The position numbers and the translations under genes were made by a program. From Candidatus Binatia bacterium (lineage in GTDB: Bacteria > Desulfobacterota_B > Binatia > UBA9968 > JAJDTQ01), in contig JAJDTQ010000085.1 in NCBI GenBank assembly GCA_022827045.1, positions 1-19,653 of the forward strand: a stretch of DNA of 19,653 nucleotides, in the 5' to 3' direction. This document shows, in pieces, positions 11,101 through 17,116 of this stretch; within the stretch, counting starts at the first letter, position 1, and each line of letters starts with the position of its first letter. The notes under the pieces are model-generated. The model ran no database searches, had not been told where the DNA came from, and saw only the letters and a list, made by a program, of their open reading frames with translations.

Positions 11101-12391
11101 TCTCCGAGGCGTACGGACTGCGCTCGCCATTCACCCAGGCGCGTGGGTCGGCAGCATCCTGGAACGGCGCCGGACCGCCGTGCAGAGCGACCACGTTCGG
11201 TCCGGACCAGGTTCCCGCCGCCCGGTCGATCAGGGATTCGATGTGCTCCGGGGGGCTGTCACCCGTCGTCCAGGCGCCGAGCACGTGCCCGATCTCGTGG
11301 GCGAGCACCCCCATCAGGGAGCGTTCTCCGGCTCTCTCCAGGTACTCCCTGTCCATCTGGACGTCTCCGAAACGTCTGCTCCAGGATCCGCCTCCCCGGC
11401 CGGCCGTGTCCCCGGCAAGGTCGTTGTCCTTGACATTGATCTCGAACCGGGCGCTCGTCTCGCCTTCCGCCCCGACGAACACTCGGGATTCAAGCGTGGC
11501 GTCGTTCCACAGCCATCCCTTCGTATGTCCGGGAGCCCGCTCCCATGTGGCCAGGGTGTCCGCGATCCGACGACTCCATGCCTTGCCGGCACGCTCCAGC
11601 ATGGCGCGAAACGCCGGGTCGTACCGCAACCGCGGCCCCGCCCGCGAGAGGTCGAACTCGATCGAAACGGTGTCCGCCGGACCGCCCGTCCACCGGCCGT
11701 AGGTGACGCCGTGGCGCGAGCCGAGGAGCCGGACCTTGTCGCCGTCCTTGAGCTTGCCGGCCAGCAACCTGCCCGCGCCCGTCAGGTCTCCGGGTGACAG
11801 CCCCTGCATACCGGCCGCCTCGGCCTCCGGGCCGGCCGTGCTCAGGGAGAGGCCCTCCACGAGGCCCTGGACGCGGCGGTGTCCCCAGTGGTCGAGGAGG
11901 TCGGTGGCGATGGGGTTGTCGAGGGAGTGGTCGGTCAGGCGACTGTAAGGCGAGAGGGCCGCGGAGGTCATGGGGGAGGGGGTGACGAACGCGTGTTCAC
12001 GGGGGTCGCCGCCACCAGGGTCGGAAATGTCGAGAAGTCCGACCGTGCCGGTCGCGCTACTGCCGTGAGGGTGGTGGACCTCCAGCGGTCCGACCATGGA
12101 GACCGAGCCGGCACCGAATGACCCTGCCGTGCGGTCTCCGAACGGGATACCCGACGCCGGCATGCCGAAGCTGCGGGATGACCGCGGGGCGTTGCTTTCG
12201 TTCTCCACCGGGAGGTAGTCCATATGGCCCGTATCGTGTCGTTCGCCGATGGCCCCCGCAACGCCAAGATGGTCGGGGTGTTCGGAGCCGTCCGAGCGCT
12301 GAATCGGGCTCGCTCGCTGACAGGCCACGAGCACGACCGAGAGGACGAGAAGCAGCGCACAACAGCGAGAACCACGAGATGTGGAGATCAT
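8150..12391 (-). CDS. Giant lipoprotein: metzincin-like protease domain, degenerate second copy, three TbpB-like barrel repeats
   Basis: 1413 residues. N-terminal lipoprotein signal with lipobox LVAC (Cys24), then a low-complexity linker to about 200. A metzincin-like metalloprotease domain (about 205-480) has DREYLE (347-352), HEIGHVLG (His365, Glu366, His369) and Met-turn SLMAY (Met443) between Cys439 and Cys446. The third zinc ligand position holds Thr375 instead of His/Asp; Asp378 is nearby. A second copy (about 940-1245) has DREVLE (1129-1134), but SALLRALGLLR (1185-1195) stands where HExxHxxGxxH belongs, so it cannot bind zinc that way. Repeats at about 555-660, 812-924 and 1298-1413 share a W-G-LLG start, alternating-strand middle and G-x-F-[FY]-G-x-x-H-x-x-x-x-G end, as in transferrin-binding-protein-like barrels. 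Probably outer-membrane or surface anchored; substrate unknown. No Shine-Dalgarno precedes the ATG. Confidence 0.82.
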   Translation of the reverse strand: MISTSRGSRCCALLLVLSVVLVACQRASPIQRSDGSEHPDHLGVAGAIGERHDTGHMDYLPVENESNAPRSSRSFGMPASGIPFGDRTAGSFGAGSVSMVGPLEVHHPHGSSATGTVGLLDISDPGGGDPREHAFVTPSPMTSAALSPYSRLTDHSLDNPIATDLLDHWGHRRVQGLVEGLSLSTAGPEAEAAGMQGLSPGDLTGAGRLLAGKLKDGDKVRLLGSRHGVTYGRWTGGPADTVSIEFDLSRAGPRLRYDPAFRAMLERAGKAWSRRIADTLATWERAPGHTKGWLWNDATLESRVFVGAEGETSARFEINVKDNDLAGDTAGRGGGSWSRRFGDVQMDREYLERAGERSLMGVLAHEIGHVLGAWTTGDSPPEHIESLIDRAAGTWSGPNVVALHGGPAPFQDAADPRAWVNGERSPYASEIDFNHSGVCISLMAYCRRRDPRPSILPHAIDFAFLSDIGVQVTEETTRPETYGLVGWTDHAGFSLSVSRDLEFHLPDRDVRNNRRAWFDGALDVTDRLRVEVDTFGTPSVGELLQSFPAAELRGTVRFAGGLLGAALDRTGLPPVTGTSSLAVNLGTLDGTASFTSLAVHDGVSEPFAGGALHYAFALDGNAIVGTDANSTLLADFYGLRHQDAAGTLHDPDVGLLASFGTTQDDRPAREDVLAAADHLSGFAWRRGLGVAAETVWSEYRCDADCQGRDMVSGLGGEWAPETRANVLAATAGWSHRGTARPHADHDYVRIARQTAPFADGGADAAEGYTGTLEHGAFGTGFETYADPRADLGADVLGVWTGIQGEASGGFPTGSARWSGFMLGYRHGHAVGDDPFVGGQASLELSLPESTLDVAFSGVASLDGGHRLDDFGFENIPMQDDGTFAGGGRSGALRGALFGPAHGEAAGAFHHNATLVTGSFGAVRLPDPDPAPVGEDAFTGTGPPIVDLDDTWHVGADVAPEADALTPGRERNGVAVSSGEVQDGESAERVAEYLTQLVDDRSGSRIAGLPTLSAPPIVHLAAGTSDAFAAYVEHTVQLINTALPAEKRIVLSPVPAPPLTALADVPEGRIFIDFAPSKDDWELGGRYRYSRTNYDGITVMVAEVDPTTEYDTAARRWEFVGMRAGRIWFDREVLETNLNTVRIWDWDTDRKEWREEPRELRESRPDESDTVRHHYSDRYVPRMTMSALLRALGLLRRVDSADFPDSFLGDGSRPRIRHLPGIDGEALFAAYDRLAPGTLPEDLSAESLGPWDDTSFHLRGDLDIAGGEAAFGVALRNGLARPWAAGTAPLSELGNNSALFGTASWNGALLGVTPAAETVAGQARLTVELRTLDADLAFSGLEHWGVEQAPGAAGTGARWGDGDLEYSIEIRGNTFHRAGGDDGEIVGAFFGAAHEAMGGVLERSDLTAGFGGVR

Positions 12392-12719
12392 GGCAGGCTT
12401 AAGTCATCGCCGACTCCCCCGTGGGCGAGTCGAACACCGGCTTTCGTGCCGAGGACGATACCATGCTCACCCTGCACCTAGCAATTTGTTGAAGTTCCGG
12501 CCGCCACATGTTTTGTCCACTCGGGACACGCCGGATGACAGTCCAGGGTTCAGAAGGATTCGGGCCCTCGCGCTCAATCGCCGCGCGGGCTTTGCCGTGC
12601 AGAACGTCCCTGCCATTTTCCCCGACATCGTGACTGTTATCAAAGAGGGCACAGGACACTTGGCGGATCGCCTTTCTCATTGGCCGCGGTCGTCTTGTGG
12701 CCACGGTGGGCGATTAGGG
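12392..12719. other. Intergenic region upstream of the lipoprotein gene
   Basis: 328 bases, visibly less GC-rich than its neighbours, between the end of the TPR gene and the start of the lipoprotein gene (both leftward). It should contain the lipoprotein promoter. A leftward open frame from ATG 12680 to 12399 (93 residues, ending DSPTGESAMT) crosses most of it. That frame has no ribosome site, no recognised domain and irregular composition, so I leave it as doubtful. I see no RNA gene or mobile-element end. Confidence 0.5.
12411..12432. promoter_or_regulatory. Inverted repeat just upstream of the lipoprotein start
   Basis: Arms CGACTC (12411-12416) and GAGTCG (12427-12432), with an inner CCC-GT-GGG stem, form an almost perfect 22-base palindrome 20 bases before the lipoprotein ATG. 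In the mRNA it would be a strong hairpin in the 5' leader of a gene that lacks a Shine-Dalgarno. As DNA it could be an operator. No T-tract follows, so a terminator is less likely. Confidence 0.4.
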
Positions 12720-13298
12720 CTACAGCGGCTTTCCGATCTCCGCCTCGATATACTCCAGGGCCTTCCGTGCGGGCAGGTAGTCGGGATCGTGCTGCAATGC
12801 CTCCTCGAAGGAACGCTTCGCCGCGTGATAGTTCCCCTGCTTCAAACGCACGTGACCGAGATTGAAATGCGCGAACTGGTAGCAGCAGTAGCGCTTGGCC
12901 GCGATCGCCTTCTCGAGCCAGGGGACTGCCTCGTCCGGGCGGCCGAGTTCGATCAGGTACACCCCGATATCGTTGTAGGGATTGCCGTAGTCCGGATCGA
13001 GTGCAATGGCCTTCTTGCATTCGGCAAGGGCTTCTTCGAGATGCCCGAGCATGCTTAGCGACCATCCCAGAAAGGTGTGCCCCTCGGCCGTGGGTATAAT
13101 CTCGATGGACTCGCGGAAACTGTCGACGGCGGCTTGGTATCGGCCGTTGAGATGCAACAGGTAGCCTTGCTGCCAAAGGGCGTAGGCGCGCATCTGGTCG
13201 GAGATTTCCGAAGGCTCGTCTGAACGGCTCTGGCCCGCGGGCGTCAGCGACAGCGCCACCAGGAACACCGCGGCCAGGAATGGGCGTGCCCCGATCAT
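12720..13298 (-). CDS. Secreted tetratricopeptide repeat (TPR) protein
   Basis: 192 residues. A Sec signal peptide (MIGARPFLAAVFLVALSLTP, cleavage probably before about residue 27) is followed by four TPR units at about 38-71, 72-105, 106-139 and 143-176. The canonical spacing is visible (G-Y at helix A, A at helix B, P at position 32: IEIIPTAE, IALDPDYGN, ALQHDPDYLP). TPRs are protein-binding scaffolds; a periplasmic assembly or adaptor role is likely but the partner is unknown. RYCCYQF in the third repeat has adjacent cysteines. The start is supported by GGAGGT about 7 bases upstream. The gene begins 25 bases after the alpha/beta hydrolase stop on the same strand, so it is probably the last gene of that transcription unit. 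Confidence 0.88.
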   Translation of the reverse strand: MIGARPFLAAVFLVALSLTPAGQSRSDEPSEISDQMRAYALWQQGYLLHLNGRYQAAVDSFRESIEIIPTAEGHTFLGWSLSMLGHLEEALAECKKAIALDPDYGNPYNDIGVYLIELGRPDEAVPWLEKAIAAKRYCCYQFAHFNLGHVRLKQGNYHAAKRSFEEALQHDPDYLPARKALEYIEAEIGKPL

Positions 13299-13323
13299 GG
13301 GCGCACCTCCGTCGGAAAAGTCT

Positions 13324-14142
13324 CTACACGCTGAGAAAACCCGTCACCAGGGCGGCCGTGGCCTCCGGGTTCTCCGCCTGGGGGCTGTGGCCGGCGCCCT
13401 TCACCAGTCTTACACCGTTGGAGTTCGGAATACCGGCGGCGTAGGCTTCACCGTGGGCCAGCGGCACCATGTTGTCCGACTCGCCCCACACCACCAGGGT
13501 CGGCGCCGCGATGCGGCGCAGGCGGCTCCGCAGCGAGCGATTGTAGAAGTAGGGTGGGTTGAAGCCGAACCGGTTAGTGAAGCGCAGCATCTGGTAGCGC
13601 CGCAGCTCGTCCTCGATGTTCTCGGCCCGGCCGTCGGGGAACAGGGTGTGTCCGGCTGGCGTGTCGCCGTCCGCGAACAGCATGGCGCGCAGCTCGGAGT
13701 AATCGGTGCCGCGCACCGGGTGGGACATCATGAAGACGTCGCCAATGGGCGCGCCGGACACGAACAGGCCCGCTGCGTCGATGAGCACGAGCCGGCGGAT
13801 CTTCTCCGGGTGCCGCGCCGCGAGCTCCGCCGCCGCCCAGCCGCCGACACAGGCGCCCACCAGGTCGAAGCGCTCGAGCCCGAGCGCGTCGATAACCTCC
13901 AGGTAGTGAAACACCAGGTCTTCCGCCGACTCCAGGTACTCGATCTCGTCGGACGCCGCGCATCCCGGATGCGCGGGAGCGTACAGGCGGCAGGACTCCG
14001 TGAGCTTCTCGTGGAACGACATCCAGCCTTCCGTGACGCCGTGGACGTCGGCGAAACCGTGCAGGTAGAGGGTGGGATCGCCGGAACCGTCCTCCAGCAC
14101 CGACACCTTGCGGCCGTTGATATCGAGGGTCCGTGCGCTCAT
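13324..14142 (-). CDS. Alpha/beta hydrolase with Cys in the nucleophile elbow
   Basis: 272-residue cytoplasmic alpha/beta-hydrolase. Oxyanion-hole strand YLHGFADV (26-33), nucleophile elbow GACVGGW (96-102) with Cys98 where Ser is usual, acid Asp223 in VVWGESDNMVP and His252 in KGAGHSPQAENP. The TGT codon at 13849-13851 confirms the Cys. A Cys-His-Asp triad is known in dienelactone hydrolase; most relatives of this fold use Ser. The ATG at 14142 overlaps the upstream LLM oxygenase stop as ATGA, so the two are translationally coupled and likely act on one pathway, the hydrolase opening an ester or ring product made by the oxygenase (inference). A longer open frame reading upstream through the oxygenase gene in another phase is an artefact. 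Confidence 0.9.
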   Translation of the reverse strand: MSARTLDINGRKVSVLEDGSGDPTLYLHGFADVHGVTEGWMSFHEKLTESCRLYAPAHPGCAASDEIEYLESAEDLVFHYLEVIDALGLERFDLVGACVGGWAAAELAARHPEKIRRLVLIDAAGLFVSGAPIGDVFMMSHPVRGTDYSELRAMLFADGDTPAGHTLFPDGRAENIEDELRRYQMLRFTNRFGFNPPYFYNRSLRSRLRRIAAPTLVVWGESDNMVPLAHGEAYAAGIPNSNGVRLVKGAGHSPQAENPEATAALVTGFLSV

Positions 14143-15380
14143 GCGACCGCTCCGGCAAGGGTCTCTTCCATCCTCGGGTAGGCGTTGGCGAACACTCGCG
14201 CGGAGTCTTCCCGCAGGGCCGGCGCCACCTCGGTGGCGAACAGCCGCTGGCTCTTGAGCGCCAGCTCTCCGGGCATGTTGCCGAGGTGGAACTGGATCAG
14301 CAGGTTGCCCACCTGCGACTTCTCGATGAGGCTCAGAATCTTCCGGTGCACGGTTTCGGGGCTTCCGACGACAATGGACTGGGCCTTGTCGAGTTCGTCC
14401 CAGTCGTTGACGTCCCCCAGCATGGAGCGTTCCGGATCGGAGTGCTTCAGGAACTCCTTCCAGCCCGGCGCGGGGATGTAGGGCACGCCGGCGCCGAAGG
14501 TGAGCTGACGGCCTTCCTTGCGCAGGTGCCCCTTGAGGCAGTTGCGCAGGAAATACCATACTCCTTCCTCGCACTCCTCCTTGGCCTGGGCATCGGTCTC
14601 GCTGACGTAGGCGGACATCAGGATGCCCATGCGGAACGGGTGGTAGGTGTCGCCGTGCTCTTCGAGTATCTGGGAGAACTGCTCGCGGGCCTTGTAGGTC
14701 TCGCCGCCGTGGCTCCGGGACGACAGGAAGTAACAGTAGCCGCGCTTGGCCACCTCCACCAGCGTCGACGCGCTCCGGGAGCCCGGCACCCAGATGGGAG
14801 GGTGGGGCTTTTGGGTGGGTTTCGGCCACGGGTTGACGTAGCGCAACGGATAGTAGTGGCCCTCGTGGTTGAAGGGGCCGTCGTCGGTCCAGGACCGCAC
14901 GACGAGGTCCACCGCTTCCCAGAAACGCTCCCGCGACGTCACTGAAGGGATGTCGTAGTTGTAGTTCTCGGGTCCGCCGCCGGGCGCGAACCCGGCAATG
15001 ACGCGCCCGTTGCTCATGTTGTCGAGCATGGCGTACTCTTCGGCCACCCGGAGCGGGTTGATGTGAAGCGGCAGCAGGTTCCCCAGCACGACGATCTTGG
15101 CCTTGCTCGAGCGTTGCGTCAGAGCCGCCGCGATGAGGTTCGGCGAGGGCATGAGCCCGTAGATGTTCTGGTGATGCTCGTTCAGCACCAGGCCGTCGAA
15201 GCCTAATTCGTCGGCGTAGGCGAGCTGGTCGATGTACTCCTGGAAAAGGCCGTGGGACTTCTCCGAGTCCCACAGACTGTTGGGAACCGTCACCCAGCCG
15301 GTGTCGTACTTCTCGTCGAAGTCCTTGGGCAGGTGCGGATACGCCATGAAATGCCAACAGAAAAGCTGTACTGGATGCAT
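14139..15380 (-). CDS. LLM class (luciferase-like) flavin-dependent monooxygenase
   Basis: 413 residues with the bacterial luciferase-like TIM-barrel fold, using reduced FMN/F420-type flavin and oxygen to oxidise an organic substrate. Visible: LNEHHQN (66-72) typical of the active-site strand, the flavin phosphate region NGRVIAGFAPGG (124-135), KPHPPIWVPGSRS (191-203), and the C-terminal helix IVVGSPETVHRKI, which marks this family. The start is ATG 15380, preceded by GGGAGGAAAC. A TTG twelve bases upstream lies inside this ribosome site and is rejected. Its stop overlaps the alpha/beta hydrolase start by four bases. The pairing recalls RutA with RutD, but the sequence is not clearly RutA and the substrate is unknown. 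No flavin reductase is adjacent. Confidence 0.93.
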   Translation of the reverse strand: MHPVQLFCWHFMAYPHLPKDFDEKYDTGWVTVPNSLWDSEKSHGLFQEYIDQLAYADELGFDGLVLNEHHQNIYGLMPSPNLIAAALTQRSSKAKIVVLGNLLPLHINPLRVAEEYAMLDNMSNGRVIAGFAPGGGPENYNYDIPSVTSRERFWEAVDLVVRSWTDDGPFNHEGHYYPLRYVNPWPKPTQKPHPPIWVPGSRSASTLVEVAKRGYCYFLSSRSHGGETYKAREQFSQILEEHGDTYHPFRMGILMSAYVSETDAQAKEECEEGVWYFLRNCLKGHLRKEGRQLTFGAGVPYIPAPGWKEFLKHSDPERSMLGDVNDWDELDKAQSIVVGSPETVHRKILSLIEKSQVGNLLIQFHLGNMPGELALKSQRLFATEVAPALREDSARVFANAYPRMEETLAGAVA

Positions 15381-15402
15381 GTTTCCTCCCAATGCGAGGC
15401 GG

Positions 15403-15416
15403 TGGCCGGCCGGCCA
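15403..15416. promoter_or_regulatory. 14-base perfect palindrome upstream of the LLM monooxygenase gene
   Basis: TGGCCGGCCGGCCA reads the same on both strands and lies 22 bases before the oxygenase ATG, between it and the SH3 gene. With the TTGACA about 33 bases further upstream it could serve as an operator overlapping a promoter, or as a leader hairpin. In GC-rich DNA such runs also arise by chance. Confidence 0.35.
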
Positions 15417-15425
15417 GCGGAAAAC

Positions 15426-15454
15426 TCCTTAGCCCACGGTCCAGGGACTGTCAA
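15426..15454 (-). promoter_or_regulatory. Possible promoter for the LLM-hydrolase pair
   Basis: On the minus strand a perfect -35 hexamer TTGACA (15454-15449) sits right at the SH3 gene stop codon. A 17-base spacer leads to TAAGGA (15431-15426), a poor -10 (only the first two bases match). A start here would allow the oxygenase and hydrolase to be transcribed apart from the upstream genes. Confidence 0.3.
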
Positions 15455-16042
15455 TCAGGTGAAGCTCCGGGACCGCGCCCTTCTCCTGAGGCGGACACGC
15501 GTCCATCCCATCAACCAGCCGATCAGCAGGACCCCCGCGCCGGCCACGAACCACAACAGCCGCATGTCCCGCTCGAGGTCGGTGCTTTCCTGCTGGAGCC
15601 GCCGGAGGTGGCGTTTGTCGCTCTGGTTGTCCTTGGTGAGCTTGTCGTTGGCGGCCATGAGCTGCAGGTTTTCGCCTCGAAGCTGCTCGAGTTCCGCTGC
15701 CTGGGCTTCGACCTTGGCGGTCAGGTCCTCGATCCGGCGCTCGGGGGGCGCTTCATTCGTCAGGAAGCTCTTGAGCACGTAGCCCTGCCGGCCGTCCGGC
15801 AAGGAGACCAGGTTGTAGTCGCCCTCCTGTCCCAGGACCGCCATCCCGTCGCCGGTCTTCAGCACCGCGATGATCCTGTGCTCGACGCTCGGTCCCGTGC
15901 GCAGCATGAGCTCGCGGTGGCCGCTGACGTAGAAAGTCTCAGCGTGCGAGAATGCGCCCGACAAGAGCACGATCAAACCGACGATCCATGCCGAACGGGC
16001 CGTGCGGCGGTTCCGCCGCGGTCTACGGTGCTCACGATTCAT
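15455..16042 (-). CDS. Bacterial SH3-domain, coiled-coil, membrane-anchored protein (TIGR04211/YgiM-like)
   Basis: 195 residues from ATG 16042. Basic N-terminus and signal/TM segment (about 17-34, ending SHAETFYV), an SH3b domain at about 36-95 (LMLRTGPSVEHRIIAVLKTGD, YNLVSLPDGRQGYV), a predicted coiled coil at about 101-160 (heptad-rich VEAQAAELEQLRGENLQLM), and a C-terminal TM helix LLWFVAGAGVLLIGWLMG (162-179) with a basic tail. This order (signal, SH3, coiled coil, anchor) matches the TIGR04211 'SH3 and anchor domain' group; the function is poorly defined, probably periplasmic. A TTG at 16057 would add five residues and overlap the esterase stop. With the ATG the gap is 5 bases, so it is coupled to that gene either way. 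Confidence 0.87.
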   Translation of the reverse strand: MNREHRRPRRNRRTARSAWIVGLIVLLSGAFSHAETFYVSGHRELMLRTGPSVEHRIIAVLKTGDGMAVLGQEGDYNLVSLPDGRQGYVLKSFLTNEAPPERRIEDLTAKVEAQAAELEQLRGENLQLMAANDKLTKDNQSDKRHLRRLQQESTDLERDMRLLWFVAGAGVLLIGWLMGWTRVRLRRRARSRSFT

Positions 16043-16047
16043 CAGGA

Positions 16048-16911
16048 TCAAAGACAACCCATCTGCGACAGCACCGTGCGAGACATGAGGCTGCCGCGTT
16101 CTCCCAGTTGACCGGAAACCCCGAAGTGGTGCATTCCCGGCACTTCCAGGTAGCTGCAGCCCAGGCCCCGTTCCTTGCAGAGCGCGAAGAAGTCCCTGGA
16201 CATACCGATCCAGCCGCGGGTCTCCGCCCCGCCCACCGCCACCACGAACGGGGTCCGGTCCAGCGGAGGGTGCAGCATGGCGCTGACCTCCCGGGCGGTT
16301 TCGGGCGTCATGCGAATGTCCTCGTTGGACGAGACGTACATGACGGGGTCCGCATCGTACACTCCGGTGATGGCCACGGCGCCCTTGATGATGTCCTCGG
16401 GCAGGCCGTCTTCCTCCCAGGGGTGGCTCAGCGCCCTGGCCGTCAGGTGTCCGCCGGCGGAGGACCCGGACAGGTACAGCCGTTCGGGGTCGCCGCCGTA
16501 CTCCGCGATATGGCGGTAGACCCAGGCGATGCCTTCCCGGGTCTCGCGCATGATGTCGGGCACCGTGACCTGCGGGCAGAGGTCGTATTCCAGCAGCACG
16601 GTGGTGACGCCCGCTTCGACAAAGGGCTCGCTGATGAAGTTGTAGGCATCCTTGCTGCCGCCGCGCCAGTACCCGCCGTGAATATAAACCTGTACCGGGG
16701 CGCCGGGCTGCTCCGCCGGGAAGATGTCCAGCAGCATCTGGGGTCCTGCGCCGTAGCGCACGTCACGATGATGCTTCAGCTTCGCGCGGGTGGCCTCGCT
16801 GAGCTTCTCCCGCTCCTCCGCCAACCGCGGATACTCGGTAACGGTAGTACGCGGATTGAACTGATATTCCATCTCCTCGCGTTTGAAATCCTTGTACACG
16901 GTTTCCGTCAT
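16048..16911 (-). CDS. Alpha/beta hydrolase, carboxylesterase/kynurenine formamidase-like
   Basis: 287-residue serine hydrolase of the BD-FAE/kynurenine-formamidase-like group. Oxyanion motif HGGYWRGG (78-85), nucleophile elbow SGSSAGGH (148-155) with Ser151, likely acid Glu230 in VAVGGAETRGW, and His261 or His262 in PGMHHFGV. HGGYW and the terminal HHF are typical of arylformamidases, but simple esterases share them, so the substrate is open. The ATG at 16911 is chosen because GGAGGAA lies about 5 bases upstream; the frame runs further back to 17124 but that part is not protein-like and overlaps the divergent pepP gene. It is the first gene of the leftward series and is followed 5 bases later by the SH3 protein. 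Confidence 0.9.
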   Translation of the reverse strand: MTETVYKDFKREEMEYQFNPRTTVTEYPRLAEEREKLSEATRAKLKHHRDVRYGAGPQMLLDIFPAEQPGAPVQVYIHGGYWRGGSKDAYNFISEPFVEAGVTTVLLEYDLCPQVTVPDIMRETREGIAWVYRHIAEYGGDPERLYLSGSSAGGHLTARALSHPWEEDGLPEDIIKGAVAITGVYDADPVMYVSSNEDIRMTPETAREVSAMLHPPLDRTPFVVAVGGAETRGWIGMSRDFFALCKERGLGCSYLEVPGMHHFGVSGQLGERGSLMSRTVLSQMGCL

Positions 16912-17116
16912 CTGAGTTCCTCCCTGGCGCTGTAGTGCGGCCCGGTTATTGTCGAACTTCGACGGCACACCACCGGCCGGCTCGAAGGATACCTGGAGTT
17001 GCCTGGTCTCTGCTGCGCAGTTCTGTCTACCAGATCCGGTCACTTGAAGCGAGAAGATTCCCGCGCATCCGGCCGTCCCTTGCCACCGGACCGAACTTGC
17101 CGTAAGGAAATGCGGC
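16912..17116. promoter_or_regulatory. Divergent promoter region with inverted repeat
   Basis: 205 bases between the leftward esterase and the rightward aminopeptidase; both promoters should be here. A perfect inverted repeat GTCGAA-C-TTCGAC occupies 16951-16963, about 40 bases before the esterase ATG, a plausible operator position. I do not see clear consensus -35/-10 pairs. The aminopeptidase ribosome site is AAGGAA at 17104-17109. Confidence 0.45.

Noticed and set aside
12399..12680. Leftward 93-codon frame in the gap before the lipoprotein gene
   Set aside because: No ribosome site, no domain, and it covers the probable lipoprotein promoter. Kept only as a doubtful note within the intergenic entry.
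14143..15357. Upstream extension of the alpha/beta hydrolase frame to 677 codons
   Set aside because: It runs through the LLM oxygenase gene in another phase. The hydrolase begins at ATG 14142 in an ATGA overlap.
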